NCBI GenBank assembly: GCA_033816765.1
Contig: CM066291.1
Span: 4,712,001 to 4,776,000, forward strand
Direction: 5' to 3'
Length of the DNA stretch: 64,000 nt
DNA from: Nothopassalora personata
Lineage: Eukaryota > Ascomycota > Dothideomycetes > Mycosphaerellales > Mycosphaerellaceae
Shown piece after piece: positions 20,701-30,830 of the stretch. Each line of letters opens with the position of its first letter. Position 1 is the stretch's first letter. The translations under genes were made by a program, and so were the position numbers. The notes beneath the pieces are model-generated. The model was given only the letters and a program-made list of their open reading frames with translations, searched no databases and was not told where the DNA came from.

Positions 20701-21821
20701 GTGTTTCCTCGAGGCGGCGATGATCGCGACGCAGACAGAAATGCATCGTCTTCGAGGACCGCGAAAGATGGTTCTGATTGAGCAGGATCCGATATGGAGG
20801 TTTGGCTGGCACGATCACGAAGCCGGGGATCAGAGGTCTTTGCGGATATGTGCGTGGTGGCAGCGTGGTTCGGTGCAGGGTCTTCCGATCTTGCCACCTG
20901 AGTATGGGCCTGCAATTCCCGGCTAATTGGAGGTATAGTTCTTGGCTTCTGGTTCTCCTGAGTGCCGACACACGCTACCGCGCTGGTAAAGGCGGGCGCA
21001 TTGTTGCCAAGTGTCAGTTTTTGACCCGGCTGACCGTCTACAAAAGCCTGCATGACCAGCGTATACATCGAGAGAAGCAGTTCCCCATCGTGCTCTTCCT
21101 TGCACTGACGAAGCGTCAGTCGGCCAATGGCAGAGTTTGGGTAACGAAGGTAATAGCCGGAGTCGTCTATGAGAATATCAATGGGTTGATGTTGCATCAC
21201 GTGGATTCTCAGATGCGTGACTGTCTTGATCGATACAGGTAGATGCTGCGAGGAGATGAAGATGTGCGGGCCGCGCTTCACGTGCTCTGGAACGGGTGTA
21301 TGGCCAGCGGGCTGGCGACCAGACTTTGCAGGGCCCCTGGGGACATTTTTGAATACACTATACTCGATGTTAGCGGGTGCGTCGGTTGGCGAAGATGCAG
21401 CGGGTTTGTCCAATGTTGGATTCCGGTACATGGCATTTCGCGTGCGCGGGTCCTTGTCCTCTACATTGGGCGACTTCGGACTCATGACCGACGAGGATTG
21501 TCCTTTGGTGGAGGCGGAGGCGGAGGATCGCCGCGTTGGAGACGGGCGTCGAGCATCTCGTCTCCTCGGTCCAGGCTTAGTTCTGTAGCTGTCGTGGGTT
21601 GGACTTGCCGGCCGTCTTTCCGGTATGAAAGAGTGCCGCATGTTTGCAGGCGAGCGTGCTTGTCTAGGCGATCTGGGCGATGGTCTGTAGGTGTCACCAG
21701 AGAACCGGACCCGCTCGCGTTCAGATCTGGGACTGGCTTCACGCCTGCCACGATGCATGTCTGTTTGATGCCGTGAAGCAGATCGCGGCGAGCTGTCTCG
21801 GCGAGGCCGGTAACGGTCCAT
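17751..21821 (-). CDS. Large PHD-finger protein with paired CxxCx6C motifs
   Basis: An uninterrupted 1356-residue frame with a good ATG at 21821. It opens with an Arg/Ser-rich segment (about residues 1-100). A PHD-type zinc finger lies at about 396-446: CHVCKQRIELDNLARCSTCARRYHRYCH and then WQCQRC give the Cys4-His-Cys3 spacing. A small zinc ribbon, CAGCGKIKVP...MLCVQC, is near residue 700. At about 803-836 two motifs follow each other, CRDCRRRHRKC and CQACRRRRIRC, each like the first half of a fungal Zn2Cys6 cluster, and a CEQCGGTHDPMQC knuckle follows. The rest is acidic and low complexity. A nuclear chromatin or transcription role is inferred from the PHD finger and basic zinc motifs; no enzyme domain is visible and I do not recognise the family. 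Confidence 0.8.
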   Translation of the reverse strand: MDRYRPRRDSSPRSASRHQTDMHRGRREASPRSERERVRFSGDTYRPSPRSPRQARSPANMRHSFIPERRPASPTHDSYRTKPGPRRRDARRPSPTRRSSASASTKGQSSSVMSPKSPNVEDKDPRTRNAMYRNPTLDKPAASSPTDAPANIEYSVFKNVPRGPAKSGRQPAGHTPVPEHVKRGPHIFISSQHLPVSIKTVTHLRIHVMQHQPIDILIDDSGYYLRYPNSAIGRLTLRQCKEEHDGELLLSMYTLVMQAFVDGQPGQKLTLGNNAPAFTSAVACVGTQENQKPRTIPPISRELQAHTQVARSEDPAPNHAATTHISAKTSDPRLRDRASQTSISDPAQSEPSFAVLEDDAFLSASRSSPPRGNTRNFHDDAASSASSRTSEVSTSGRSCHVCKQRIELDNLARCSTCARRYHRYCHTRMPLPATLGPAWQCQRCLEKKVPSKRTLNDSFDGDAADIFDSLGPPAAKKTKLNNAAVDSSAKDHDHARATAGDVTALNHGCPVETSTGMDTSLQQRLSHVIVSAPDRTVLESTVPVPLETPASALPTEADDLVEQAFNSSNGPDNAPKKPVQLTLARRKAKVGPARNDLPLMSHELPDPRQVQDSTTNGPVEEEGNKAAQSPVEMPTVDTEWQRHDFITSADEQVDNGTTTTTTQEVKAANQNPTKRDSSASLPSAPDSSRRVKAQHIKHIRVDCAGCGKIKVPRAPSGRMLCVQCKRKDGALSTRDAAVVAPAVQAGSSTRLPVQPSSRPELQQVPENTTVPAIVSAKVPVDHAGLSIPLLTDVGEDGQVASEPACRDCRRRHRKCKHRSRSRPSTMPCQACRRRRIRCEHGPANDEEDDLDFWSNKLPSTCEQCGGTHDPMQCPVQSFPAAEALSASDELFAVIARSQDNGLWSKGTDPSQALASTQLENRKGVERELQPPINQALSQVNDIVDAPRPSSQPERTGLKRKSQRRAAVNEDDLGDSHARPQGTFPRLIGMALCDAPGNRSDPAGVVTWVDQNIPGYDKSQGTWSKGLKATMILNSQGKSGTPRVTQVIEGGRKLYQLLPHMVDTHERWNHELQQPVVPEGVHRPLDIGVEDDMDDYDSDLEDAALAGPPQSSAPVKETKAISLPVPSRGGRPIADGEVEVDNADKMSPTVDENGVTGVYDSSKDEPLATQQSRFFVASTAPMATFKSSLRQDTATNPTPDGSLYHHGVTRGLQLPDQLLLRALIRDELENQNYCAKTLEDEWPELHPDFQMDKKAKLAEIKARPRKKAMFGRAPNGRTGKDLNNRQSHTPEPFPVLGHDPFPGAQNDEEEDGTKSKRCKALEDFLDVPDDLEPHILEKELVYRHCNSRIRTVYKTGI

Positions 21822-22442
21822 CGTATAGTCACGGTCGTGCCTCGGTTATCTGTGACTCTGTGTGGTGTTAGCGCCAAGCCTCAGACTGTTGTGAGGTAGC
21901 GAGTTGGCAAGAGCCGCAAATTGATATCAGATCTTTTCAGTTCTAGAGATACGACCCCAGATATCTCTGAGGCTAGGTGCATCTATGCCGCAACCATCGA
22001 GAGACGTGTCGGACCTTTTACCGTTTGATCATCATTCGAAGACGCGTGGATGCTGAAGAAGCAAAGAGGACTCACCATGTCAACACTGCTTCGCTCCACC
22101 CTGTTGAAGTGCTGCGGTGGGCGACTCGTGTTGATGGAGCTCTCCTCTGTCATCGACATAAATGAGGTGGTGGGGGGGGGGGAGGCGGAGGTGTATTACC
22201 GTTGGTTGGAAGAGGCAATATCGTCTCATTGTCGGGCAGATTGCGACTTCAAGTGCAAGGACAAATGCAATGCAATAATCACATTCTCCCTGTTTGGCGC
22301 CGTGGCTGGCTGGCCTCAAATGCAGCAGGCAGGGACGTGCCGGAACTGCCACCGCGCTAGAACTAATTGATGCCGAGGGGAGGGTCTGGAATAAGTTGAA
22401 CAACATGTCGTCTATTTCCTTCTGTTCCTACATCTGGCGACC
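21822..22442. other. Divergent promoter region
   Basis: About 620 bp between the divergently transcribed PHD gene and the SCY1-like gene, presumably holding both promoters. It contains a G-rich stretch at about 22166-22191 (GGTGGTGGGGGGGGGGAGGCGGAGG), which could form a G-quadruplex on the plus strand. No coding frame is supported. Confidence 0.45.
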
Positions 22443-24950
22443 ATGGACTTCCTCAAGTCTGCTGTGGCTTCTATCGCCAAAGGCCCAGCATTCGGATACT
22501 CCTTTGGCGATCGTGTAGATGTCGACCAGTCTATCTGGACACTGCACAATGGCACAAAACGGGTAGGCGACTCTCAACACGTACCGGCGCGCAAGGACAG
22601 TTCGTTGACTAGGCCAAGGAAGACGGCTCAAAATGCAGCATCTTCTCCTTCGACATCAATGCGAACCGATCACGACTACCTCTAGCGAGAAATGCCCTGA
22701 GAAAGTTCAAGACATTACGGCACCCGGGTATTGTCAAAGTGCTGGACACGATCGAGGTGCGTCACGTTGTGGTCATACGGAGAATGAGCAAAGGCTTACC
22801 GAACACCAAGGTAGACAGACACACTAATCTACATTGCCACGGAACGAATCACGCCCTTGAACTGGTCAACGAGACGGAAAGCATTAGCAGAGGAGAGCTT
22901 GAAATGGGGTCTACACAACGTCGCGAAGACACTGAAGTTCATCAACGACGAGGCAGCATCTGTGCATGGCAACATCCGCGCATCTTCCATCTTCACGAGC
23001 GAGAGCGGAGAGTGGAAAATAGGCGGTCTGGACATACTAAGTTCGATGAAGGAGGATGATGCGGTCATCTTCACACAAGGCAGTCTGCTGCCTGACATTG
23101 GACGATACTCTCCCCCTGAAATCGCAAAGAATGGGTGGGGCGGCGTGCGAGGTGGTCCAATACATGCTGTCGATGCATACAATTACGGTATTTTGGTGTC
23201 TGAAGTGTTCAATGGCGCTTTCTCTGGATCTGAGCAAATCGGATCCACGAAGAGTATTCCTTTGAACATGCAGAACAGCTACAAGCGTCTGACACACGCA
23301 GCGCCCAAGATGCGACTGAGTGTGGGACATTTCCTGGAGCAAGGCACTCGAAGTGGCAGCTTCTTCGATACGCCGCTCATCGGGCTGGCCGACGGCATTG
23401 AAAATCTTGGGCTGAAATCTCCGGATCAGAAAGAGGCATTCTTGAGGTAAGGCATTCGATACACGAAATTATCGCTCCTACTGACCGTACCATCCAGCGA
23501 GCTTGAGGCAGTCATTGAGTCAAATGAGTTCCCGGAAGACTTCTTCAAGGTCAAAGTGTTGCCGGAGTTACTTAAGGCAGTCGAGTTCGGTGGCGCTGGA
23601 CCGAAGGCATTCTCGCTGGTCATGCGAATAGCACAGACGCTGCCCGAGGACGAATACGATACACAGATCACGCCGGTTGTGGTCCGCCTGTTCATGAGTC
23701 CTGACCGAGCAATGAGAATATGCTTACTCGACAACCTACCACTCATGATTGATCACTTGAGCCAGAAGCTCGTGACCGACAAGATCTTCCCTCAAATGGT
23801 GACGGGATTTGGCGATCTGGCTCCTGTGATCAGAGAACAGACTGTCAAGGCCGTCCTCGTCGTGGTGTCGAAGCTGTCTGACCGTGTGATCAACGGAGAG
23901 TTGCTGCGCCATCTTGCGAAGACGGCGAATGACGAGCAACCTGGTATTCGGACAAATACGACCATCTGCCTTGGCAAGATTGCGCGCAATTTGGGAGCCA
24001 GCTCTCGAGGCAAGGTCCTCGGTGCAGCGTTCTCACGCGCGCTGCGTGATCCATTCGTTCATGCAAGGAACGCCGCTTTGATGGCTCTGGCGGCAACAGC
24101 AGACGTCTTCAGTGAAGAGGACTGTGCTACGAAAATGCTGCCGGCTCTTTGTCCGTTGCTAGTGGACAAGGAGAAGATGATACGAGATCAAGCGAACAAG
24201 ACTCTCAACATCTACCTGGATAGAGTGCGGAAGTATAGCACGACGCTCCCTGATACGGTATTACCTCCGCCAGAAACAGCAGCCGCAGGCGGTACCCGAG
24301 CCAGCACACCGCAACCTCAACCTAGCAGTCAGTGGATGGGTTGGGCAATCTCTTCCTTCACGAACAAACTCGGCTCCGCCACAGGCGAGATACAGGCTAA
24401 CGGTACTGGTGGGCTGTCAGTCACCTCAACGCCGCCTACCGGAGTATCCATGAGACCGAGTCCCGGCCCGCACTCGGCTTCGGTGTCATCAGTACCCAAG
24501 ATATCCTCGGGATTACGTACCGCCGCCGTGACTCCTGTGCAGCCCATCGAGCGAGATGTTCAAGACGAGGACTTCGGTGACGGATGGGGCGACCTTGACG
24601 AAGACCCCGAACTGGCGGCCACTTGGGGCGCCGAGCCCACGTCGTCATCGGAACATTCAGCCAAGCCTAGCACGCCCAGCGTTTCGTATGACGACGGCGG
24701 TGAGCCAGATTTTGAAGGCTGGCTCAACGCTCAAGCACAAGCGAAAGCTGGCAGTAAGAAGCCGCTACCGAAGGGCCTCGCAAAGAAGACGAGCACTCCA
24801 CCCGCGAGACAAGCTGCACAACGCGCAACATCAACGAAGTCAGCACCTCTCACGACTACAGCGAAAATAACACCAAAGCCCGTAGCGCCGAAGCCAGCAG
24901 CAGCTCCCGCGGAAGACGAAGACGAGGACTGGGGATCGGCATGGGACTGA
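22443..24950 (+). CDS. SCY1/Cex1-like pseudokinase with HEAT repeats (4 exons)
   Basis: Exons are 22443-22562, 22613-22756, 22815-23446 and 23498-24950, giving 782 residues; every junction keeps frame with GT-AG borders. The N-terminal 300 residues follow the kinase fold but lack catalysis. The glycine loop is degenerate (FGYSFGDR), the HRD position reads HGNIRASSIF, and the DFG position reads GLDIL, so it is a pseudokinase. Residues about 310-570 are HEAT-like helices (ICLLDNLPLMIDHLSQKLV, IRTNTTICLGKIARNL, HARNAALMALAATADVF). The tail has acidic Trp-containing motifs (DGWGDLDED, EDEDWGSAWD). Family members (SCYL1, yeast Cex1) bind COPI coat and tRNA-export factors, linking Golgi retrograde traffic with tRNA export. 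The exon 3 start was chosen because it alone gives an open frame through IYIATERITPL. Confidence 0.9.
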
Positions 24951-25132
24951 GCGCGTTTTATGTACTTGCGGCATTAATACCTTCTCAAAGGAAGAAGATA
25001 TGAAAGACCAGAAACGAAAAGCTTCGTGAGTCGAATGGGCCCCACCATGATATTAGAGTTTTTTGCTCAACCGGGCTTGACTTTGCTTGCTGCCTAGCAG
25101 CCGGAGCGGAGTAGACCGACGAACAAGTGGAC
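24951..25132. other. 3' flank of the SCY1-like gene up to the transposon insertion
   Basis: Normal-composition sequence without a gene, ending at the 5-bp target site TGTTC (25133-25137) where the transposon block begins. The composition change at about 25138 is abrupt. Confidence 0.6.
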
Positions 25133-25137
25133 TGTTC
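25133..25137 (+). other. Target-site duplication, left copy (TGTTC)
   Basis: Five bases matching 44504-44508 exactly, immediately outside the left LTR. Five bp is the usual duplication length for Ty1/copia integrases. Confidence 0.8.
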
Positions 25138-25385
25138 TGTGAAACTAGTGGAGATGGAAGTTTGGAACTAGGGTATTAAGTCTAGAAATCAGGGTATAAA
25201 AAACCATGTTATTATAAGTAGTGGCACCCTTAAGGTACTTATATAAGTCTTCTTTTAATAAGAAGCCCTTAATCCCTATAATTTAGGTGCCTAATCTTAT
25301 TTCCTAAAGATAAGTAATTACTATACTTAATTAGGTTATATTACCCTTAAAACCTACTATCTATATATTATTCTAGCGCTTTATA
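25138..25385 (-). repeat. Copia LTR, left copy (3' LTR in element orientation)
   Basis: 248 bp, starting TGTGAAACTAG and ending GCGCTTTATA (CA mutated to TA). It matches 44299-44503 throughout, apart from a 43-bp segment (about 25202-25244) present only here. That length difference fully explains 248 versus 205 bp. Confidence 0.85.
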
Positions 25386-25395
25386 TACCCCCTTA

Positions 25396-25990
25396 CTCTA
25401 TATAGAAATTAAGTAGAGTAATCTTAGCGCTAAGGACCTTTATATCCTTTATAACCTTATTTATATTACCCTTAACTTTATAGATAAGGTCCTCGATAAC
25501 TCCCTCCTAACTAGTAATAGTACCCTTTATTTTCTTCTTTAGGGTTTCCTCTTTATTAGTCTCTTCGTCTTAGGGTACCTCTCTCTTCTTAGAGGCTATT
25601 CCCTTCTTTAGAATATACTTAATTATACTCTATTAAATACCCTAAAGTAGCTTAGTAAGGTTATTAATATTGTAGGTAGGTATATAGTTCTTATTTCCTA
25701 GAGTAGTACTCTTATACTAATCTAGGGACTACTTATTAATTTCTACCTTAGAATTGTTACTAAGGTCGCTACGGATACCTAAGAATTGCTTAATAAGTCT
25801 AAGGATAGGCTTAAAAGCTTTATTTTTCTCTCTAAGGTTAAATTTAGGGAGGCGAGGTCTTTATCCTTTAGCGAGGGCCCTAAGTAACCTATAGACGTAG
25901 TTTTAGAGTTAGCTCTTCTACTTAGAGTCCTTATACGCCTTACTCTAAGCTTTTTGCTTCTTCTCTAATACCTCTTTTATAGGGGTCTTC
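25396..25990 (-). pseudogene. RIP-degraded Lys/Glu-rich frame in the copia element
   Basis: On the minus strand this stretch reads as one long frame broken mainly by TAG codons, with Lys/Leu/Ile/Asn-rich sequence such as PRLPKFNLREKNKAFKPILR. It lies downstream of RNase H in the copia orientation, where most copia elements have little coding sequence, so it may be an extra ORF or part of a different insertion. No domain is recognised. Confidence 0.35.
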
Positions 25991-26759
25991 TTTACCCCGT
26001 ACTTCTTTCTTAGGCTACTAATCGGCTTAGTATTAGATTCGTAGCCTATCTCCTAGCTTACCTTAAGGAGTTATTAGAACTCTTCGATAGATATAGTAAA
26101 CTTGTTTCTAGGGTTTAAGGATACCTCTTCTAGTATAGTTAGTAGAGGTAGCGCGTTCTTAGGCTCGGCTAGACCTAAATCGAGTAGTATAGGTATCTAA
26201 ACTTCTAAAATAGGCTCTATTTTAAGAGTTCTAATACTTTTATTCTAGTATTCTAGGATATAGTCGTACCCTAGTATAATAGTTAAAGGGTAATTAACTA
26301 AGCTAAGGGGGCTACCTAGTAAGGAGATTAACGGCGGTACGAAGTAGATTATAAAAGAGAGGGTTACTAGAAGGATTAAGAAGTTAGATATAGGCTATAT
26401 TCGCGCTAAGTATATAAGGTTATTATATTATAAGTACGTATAACCGTTAAGTAAGCTTTGCTACGAGTTATAGGCCTTATCTTATTCTTAAAAGTCCTTT
26501 AGTCCTCTCTAATTATAAAGGTAGGGTGTCCTTAGCCCCTAACTAAATAAACTACGAGTATTTATTTTAGAAGTAAAGTAAAGATAGTACTCCCTAGCTA
26601 TTAAAGCGAGGGTATGCCTATTTACTAATCTCTTAAATTAAGGTAATTAATAAACCGCTAGTGCTATTAAGGAGTTAGGATCTTAGTTAGACCGTCCGCG
26701 GCTATCTCCTATATCCTTATCTAGCTAATTTTAAGGCGTCCTACTTAGTACTATTCCCT

Positions 26760-26990
26760 AAGCTAGTATTATTAGACGTCTATATATCTTATCTTAGTAT
26801 CGATTCTACTATTTAGGGCCTTAACAATCCTTATAGTCTACTAGTTATTATAGTATAGTAGTATCCGATTCTCTAATTTAAGGGTAACTATACTAAAAAG
26901 CCTCTCCTACTATAGGACCTCTAAGGCGGCGTAACTAAGAGTATATAGCTCTAGTTTAGTGCTTAATTTTATAACTATTCCCTACTTAAT
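26760..26990 (-). pseudogene. Copia RNase H remnant
   Basis: On the minus strand the sequence reads KLSTKLELYTLSYAALEVL followed, after two TAG codons, by ERLF and then LLYYNN. This is the copia RNase H signature (LSSTEAEL-A-S-AAxExLWL ... LxxDNQ), with Glu/Trp/Cys/Asp codons altered at CpA/TpG sites. The upstream RT part of pol is missing because other elements begin at about 27.3 kb. Confidence 0.7.
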
Positions 26991-27060
26991 ATTACGGAAT
27001 AATTCCTATAGACCCTAGAATTATAATAACGAGACAAGCACGTAACTTATCCTACCTAAG

Positions 27061-27138
27061 CGCTTAGACTTAGGGCGATTAGACTACTTATGCTTAGACT
27101 AATTAGACTGCTTATACTTAGACTAATTAGACTAATTA
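27061..27138 (+). repeat. Short 24-bp tandem repeat
   Basis: Three imperfect units of the type GCTTAGACTAATTAGACTGCTTAT, within the RIP-mutated copia remnant. Probably a local expansion; no function is inferred. Confidence 0.6.
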
Positions 27139-27439
27139 CCGAGATCTACGAATCTCCTTTATATTTAGGAACGCTAAGAATCCCTTATAGTTTCGATACG
27201 TTTAACTTACTATTTAATATTACTGTTTAGAATATACCGTAACCTAGCCTCTACCTTACTACTGCTTAGTCTTTATAAGATAAGACAGCTACTACTTTAT
27301 TACTTTTCCTCGACTTCCTATAGGCCCGAGAACAAACCTAATTAAGCTCGTCTTCTTAACTTGTAATATTATTAGGTTATACTAAACCTAATAGCTTTAA
27401 ACGCCCTCTACGATAGGAGACCGATAGAGTAAACGGGGA

Positions 27440-28211
27440 ACACCCGCCCCTAGTAAAGTAAGTAGAGCCCGACGACCTTAGACCGCGAACGATGCTATTA
27501 ATACCTTAGCTACTTATATAGGTAACGATACCCTTAAGGTTAGTAAGCTAGAATACTACTATAGCGACCGAGACAAGTTTAATACTTAGGTCTCTTAGAT
27601 AGATATATACTTCTTATTTAACTCTATGCCTAAGAACCTTAAGTCTATCTTTACTACTACCTTCTTAATAGGGCGAGCATAGCATTAGGTTAAACTATTC
27701 CTTAGGAAATACCTAGATAGTAACGGAGAAGACAATACCGACGGAATTTTTAGGTTATATAACTATCTTAAGCATACTATAAAGAGCGTCTTTAGTGTCT
27801 CTAATAAGATTGCTACTACCGTTCGTGTTATTTAATATTTAACCTAGAAGACATCTACTACTAAATATACTACTAAATTCTAGGAATACGCGTAACTTAC
27901 CGATTAGGACGACGAAGCACTTTAAGTTATATACCGAAGAGGACTAAAGGAGCATATTAAGGACGAGTTAATAAGGGACGGTCGGAAAATCGATAGCTTA
28001 GGCAACCTCGTTAGAGTTACGATTAATCTTAACGATAAGCTCTACGAGAGAGCTATAGAACGACGATACGACTCTAAGGTATCCGGAAAGGCTAGATATA
28101 CACTAGGCTACGATAACCGTAATAGAGGCTTCTACGACAACTATAATAATAAGCCTAGGGACAAACCGTACTACGGACTATAGCTATATAAGGGTAGCCT
28201 ATAGCTAACCC
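27440..28211 (+). pseudogene. Ty3/gypsy gag fragment (first gypsy remnant)
   Basis: The plus-strand frame reads, between TAG stops, segments such as LEYYYSDRDKFNT, IDIYFLFNSMPKNLKSIF, VKLFLRKYLDSNGEDN and GLKEHIKDELIRDGRKIDSL. This is the order and style of the retrotransposon gag domain of fungal gypsy elements. The fragment is cut at 28216 by the LTR of another element. Its own LTRs and pol were not found in the window. Confidence 0.65.
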
Positions 28212-28216
28212 TTACA

Positions 28217-28408
28217 TGTAATACAGCTACGCCCGGCTTAGTATACCGTACGTAACGCGTATACGTACACTAGGAGACGCGTATAGCGTCGATAGAAGAA
28301 AGTAAGCTTTAGTTTATCTACGATTAGAAGATCGTAGGCGTACTATATATTGCGATATCCCCTTATAGCCTTACGGCCCTTATAGTTCTAAAGCTTCCCT
28401 TCGTTACA
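28217..28408 (+). repeat. 5' LTR of the second gypsy remnant
   Basis: 192 bp with TGTAAT at the start and GTTACA at the end, so the termini are inverted (TGTAA / TTACA). The start TGTAATACAG-TACGCCCGGCT resembles fungal gypsy LTRs. TTACA just before it (28212-28216) is a possible target duplication, but it does not recur right after 28408, so this is not a solo LTR; internal element sequence follows. Confidence 0.65.
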
Positions 28409-30160
28409 ATCTATATACGCTATAGAGCCCGATCGCGACGTATACGACGGCGAGTCGCCTACGCCGCTCCTAAGCCCTAGAGTATAGTAGTAGGCGCGTC
28501 GTGTAGCCTTAGTTACGAGAAGAGAGGCCTTACGGGCTAAGATTAAAGAGTAAGAGATATAGCGGGAGATCGAGCGGCTAGAGATCTTACGCGCTATAAG
28601 CGTACCGTATCTAGAGCGTATAGGAGGGAGGAGAGAAGATTACCTCCCTACTATAACCCCTACCTCTATCTCTATAACTACTAACGATAATATTATAGTA
28701 CGAGGCGCGGCCGTAGCGTATACGACGCGACCGCGTCTAAAAGAGCCGACGCCTTTTAGAGGGGATTCGATAAGGAAGGTAAGGGTATTCCTTTAGGAGC
28801 TCTTACTTATCTTCGCCCTCTTAGGTACTATATACGCGATAGACGAATTAAAGGTCCTATATAGGGTTATATACCTTAGCGGAGAGGTAAGCGAGTAATA
28901 GTATACTAACTATAGCGCCGTTAACCTTATAGAGTATATATACTAGGACTTTAAGGAGTTCTACCGAGACGTATACGGCGATCCTATAAATCGCGTACTT
29001 AATGTTATATTAGAGTACGAGGTTACGAGATAGAAGGATAACTAGATAGCGCGACAGTTTGCGACTAAGCTAGATATTATAGAGGACTAGTTAGGTAACT
29101 ACTCGGAAGCGTAACGTATACGGCACCTACTAGCGAAGCTTACGCCTCGCTTACGGTCCGCTATCGTTAGCTACTATAATATCCCTACGACTAGAGAAGA
29201 CCTAGTAGTCCTAGCCTCGCGTATCGAAAGTACCGAGCGCCGAGGTAGTAGCGGAGGGCACGACCGCGGGTAGTATATACGTCGTAAGCGTAAAGCTAAG
29301 GGCGTATATAAGCGGGTCGATCGCCTAAAGTAATAAAAGTAGATTTAAGTACCGGGCGCCTCGGGTGCGAGTTAGTAGCGAGACGCCGGTAGCTCGTCTT
29401 TAACTAGCTAGAAGTCGAAAGTAGAGTACTACGGCTACGGTAGGAAGGGTTACTATAAGACGGAGTACTAGAATAGATACCTATAGAAAGACCGCGACGC
29501 GTAAGCGGTTCGTAGGTTAGAAACTATCGAGGCTTTAACTGAGAAGGGCGAATAGGGAAAAGGTAGAGGACTAGGTAAGGGTCGCTCCTAAGTCCGAGTT
29601 TCTATATAGACCCCTTAAGGTAAGTCGATACGAGTCTAGCGCGTTACTTACGAGGCGCCGTCGAGACGCGTAAGGGCTTTCGCGAGGCTACGTTTCTTCT
29701 AGATAACGGTATAGATTTAAGCTTAGTGTCGTACAAGTATATACTCCGACACTAGATATAGCCTATTAGTAGTATAAAGCTTCTAAATCTAGAGTCGTAC
29801 GCGTAGGACTAGGAGCATTACTACAGCGCCTATACGGTTCGCGTACGACTAGCTAACGACGTAGGAGTAGAGCGCGTAAGCGACGCTATCTACTATATAG
29901 CGCCTATAGGTAGGCCGTTAGTTATTTTAGGTAGACCCTAGCGGTATCGTAATCGGATAGTAAAGGCTAATAAGGATAACTAGTAGTACTACGGTATAGA
30001 GACACCTACGATTTAGTAGCGTAATGTACGTAAGTTTCTTAAGGGTCTCGAGAGCTTAAAGTAGTTTTATACGATAAGTGTTCGGGTTATTACTATAGTA
30101 GTACCCGAAGGAGAGGGCCCCTCGTAGCCTAAAGAATTAATAGACTTCCGAGATGTATAC
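28409..30160 (+). pseudogene. gag-protease of the second gypsy element, truncated before RT
   Basis: A RIP-degraded plus-strand frame. A zinc knuckle is recognisable at 29427-29468 as Tyr-x2-Tyr-x4-Tyr-x4-Tyr with GRKG in the middle; each Tyr codon (TAC) differs from Cys (TGC) or His (CAC) by exactly one RIP-type change. An aspartic protease motif, LLDNGIDLSLVS, begins near 29696. The frame ends with PKELIDFRDVY near 30150, the linker that normally precedes RT, and is cut there by the 5' LTR of the third element. The downstream half was not found on the far side. Confidence 0.7.
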
Positions 30161-30528
30161 TATTAACGACTAATGGGTTGTGTTAACCTTAGGTTTAGAG
30201 GGGGTCCCTTAGGTCTAACTTACCCTAATTTCATTTAGGTTTAATTAGACATTTAGGCAAGCTAGTAGGACCTAGTATAGCTATTAAGATATATACTACG
30301 TAGTTAAGCATTGTAATCATAGTATTAAGGCAACAATTTAATTCATACCTCTCGAGTAGAGAGTATAGGGGTTTAGGTCTACTAATCCTCTTGTTTTATC
30401 TAGCTACTACGCTACTCGTCACGTGACCTAATTTCCCGGTCCCGGGACCGGTAAATACCCCTACTTACGTAAGTACCGCTCTATACTACCATAACTCGGA
30501 TAGGCCTACATAGGGTAGTTAGTAGACA
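30161..30528 (+). repeat. Gypsy-3 5' LTR (copy A)
   Basis: 368 bp, from TATTAACGAC (TGTTAACGAC before RIP) to GTAGACA. It contains GTCACGTGAC, one of the few CpA/TpG-bearing words left intact, next to the GC-rich palindrome at 30431-30456. Copies C and D are also exactly 368 bp. Confidence 0.85.
30431..30456 (+). promoter_or_regulatory. GC-rich palindrome, LTR copy A
   Basis: 26-bp near-perfect palindrome (one mismatched pair) around CGGTCCCGGGACCG, about 100 bp before the LTR end. The core has the CGG-N8-CCG layout that dimeric Zn2Cys6 regulators bind in other promoters; binding here is only a suggestion. Confidence 0.6.
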
Positions 30529-30589
30529 TTATTTTAGTAGTTAATAAGGGGGGTTGTTAAGTGTATACCCGGTAGCGTATTAGTATCTA

Positions 30590-30720
30590 GTTTATAAGGT
30601 TAAAATCACGGTTTAAGGTCTAAGGTTTACGGTTAAGGTTATTACTTAAGGTTAAGGTTTAAGGTTAAGGTTTACGGTTAAGGTCGACTAAGGTTAAAAA
30701 CACTTAAGGTCTAAGGTATT
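30590..30720 (+). repeat. GGTTAAGG/GGTTTA-type degenerate leader repeat
   Basis: A run of 6-9-bp units built from AAGGTTAAGG, GGTTTACGG and TCTAAGG between LTR A and gag. The inverted partial copy carries the matching CCTTAACC array at 42480-42595, so it belongs to the element. It looks superficially like telomeric repeat but the unit differs from TTAGGG. Confidence 0.7.
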
Positions 30721-30830
30721 TAGTAACAATTACGGTTATAAGGTCCTATTAAGTAACAACTAGTATTAGTACATTCTAAAGCAAGTACTACGTAACAATA
30801 GATACGGCTATATTACTAGAAAAACTTAGC

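Noticed and set aside
30590..30720. Interstitial telomere repeat
   Set aside because: The unit is GGTTAAGG/GGTTTACGG rather than TTAGGG, and the inverted element copy carries it too, so it belongs to the retroelement leader.
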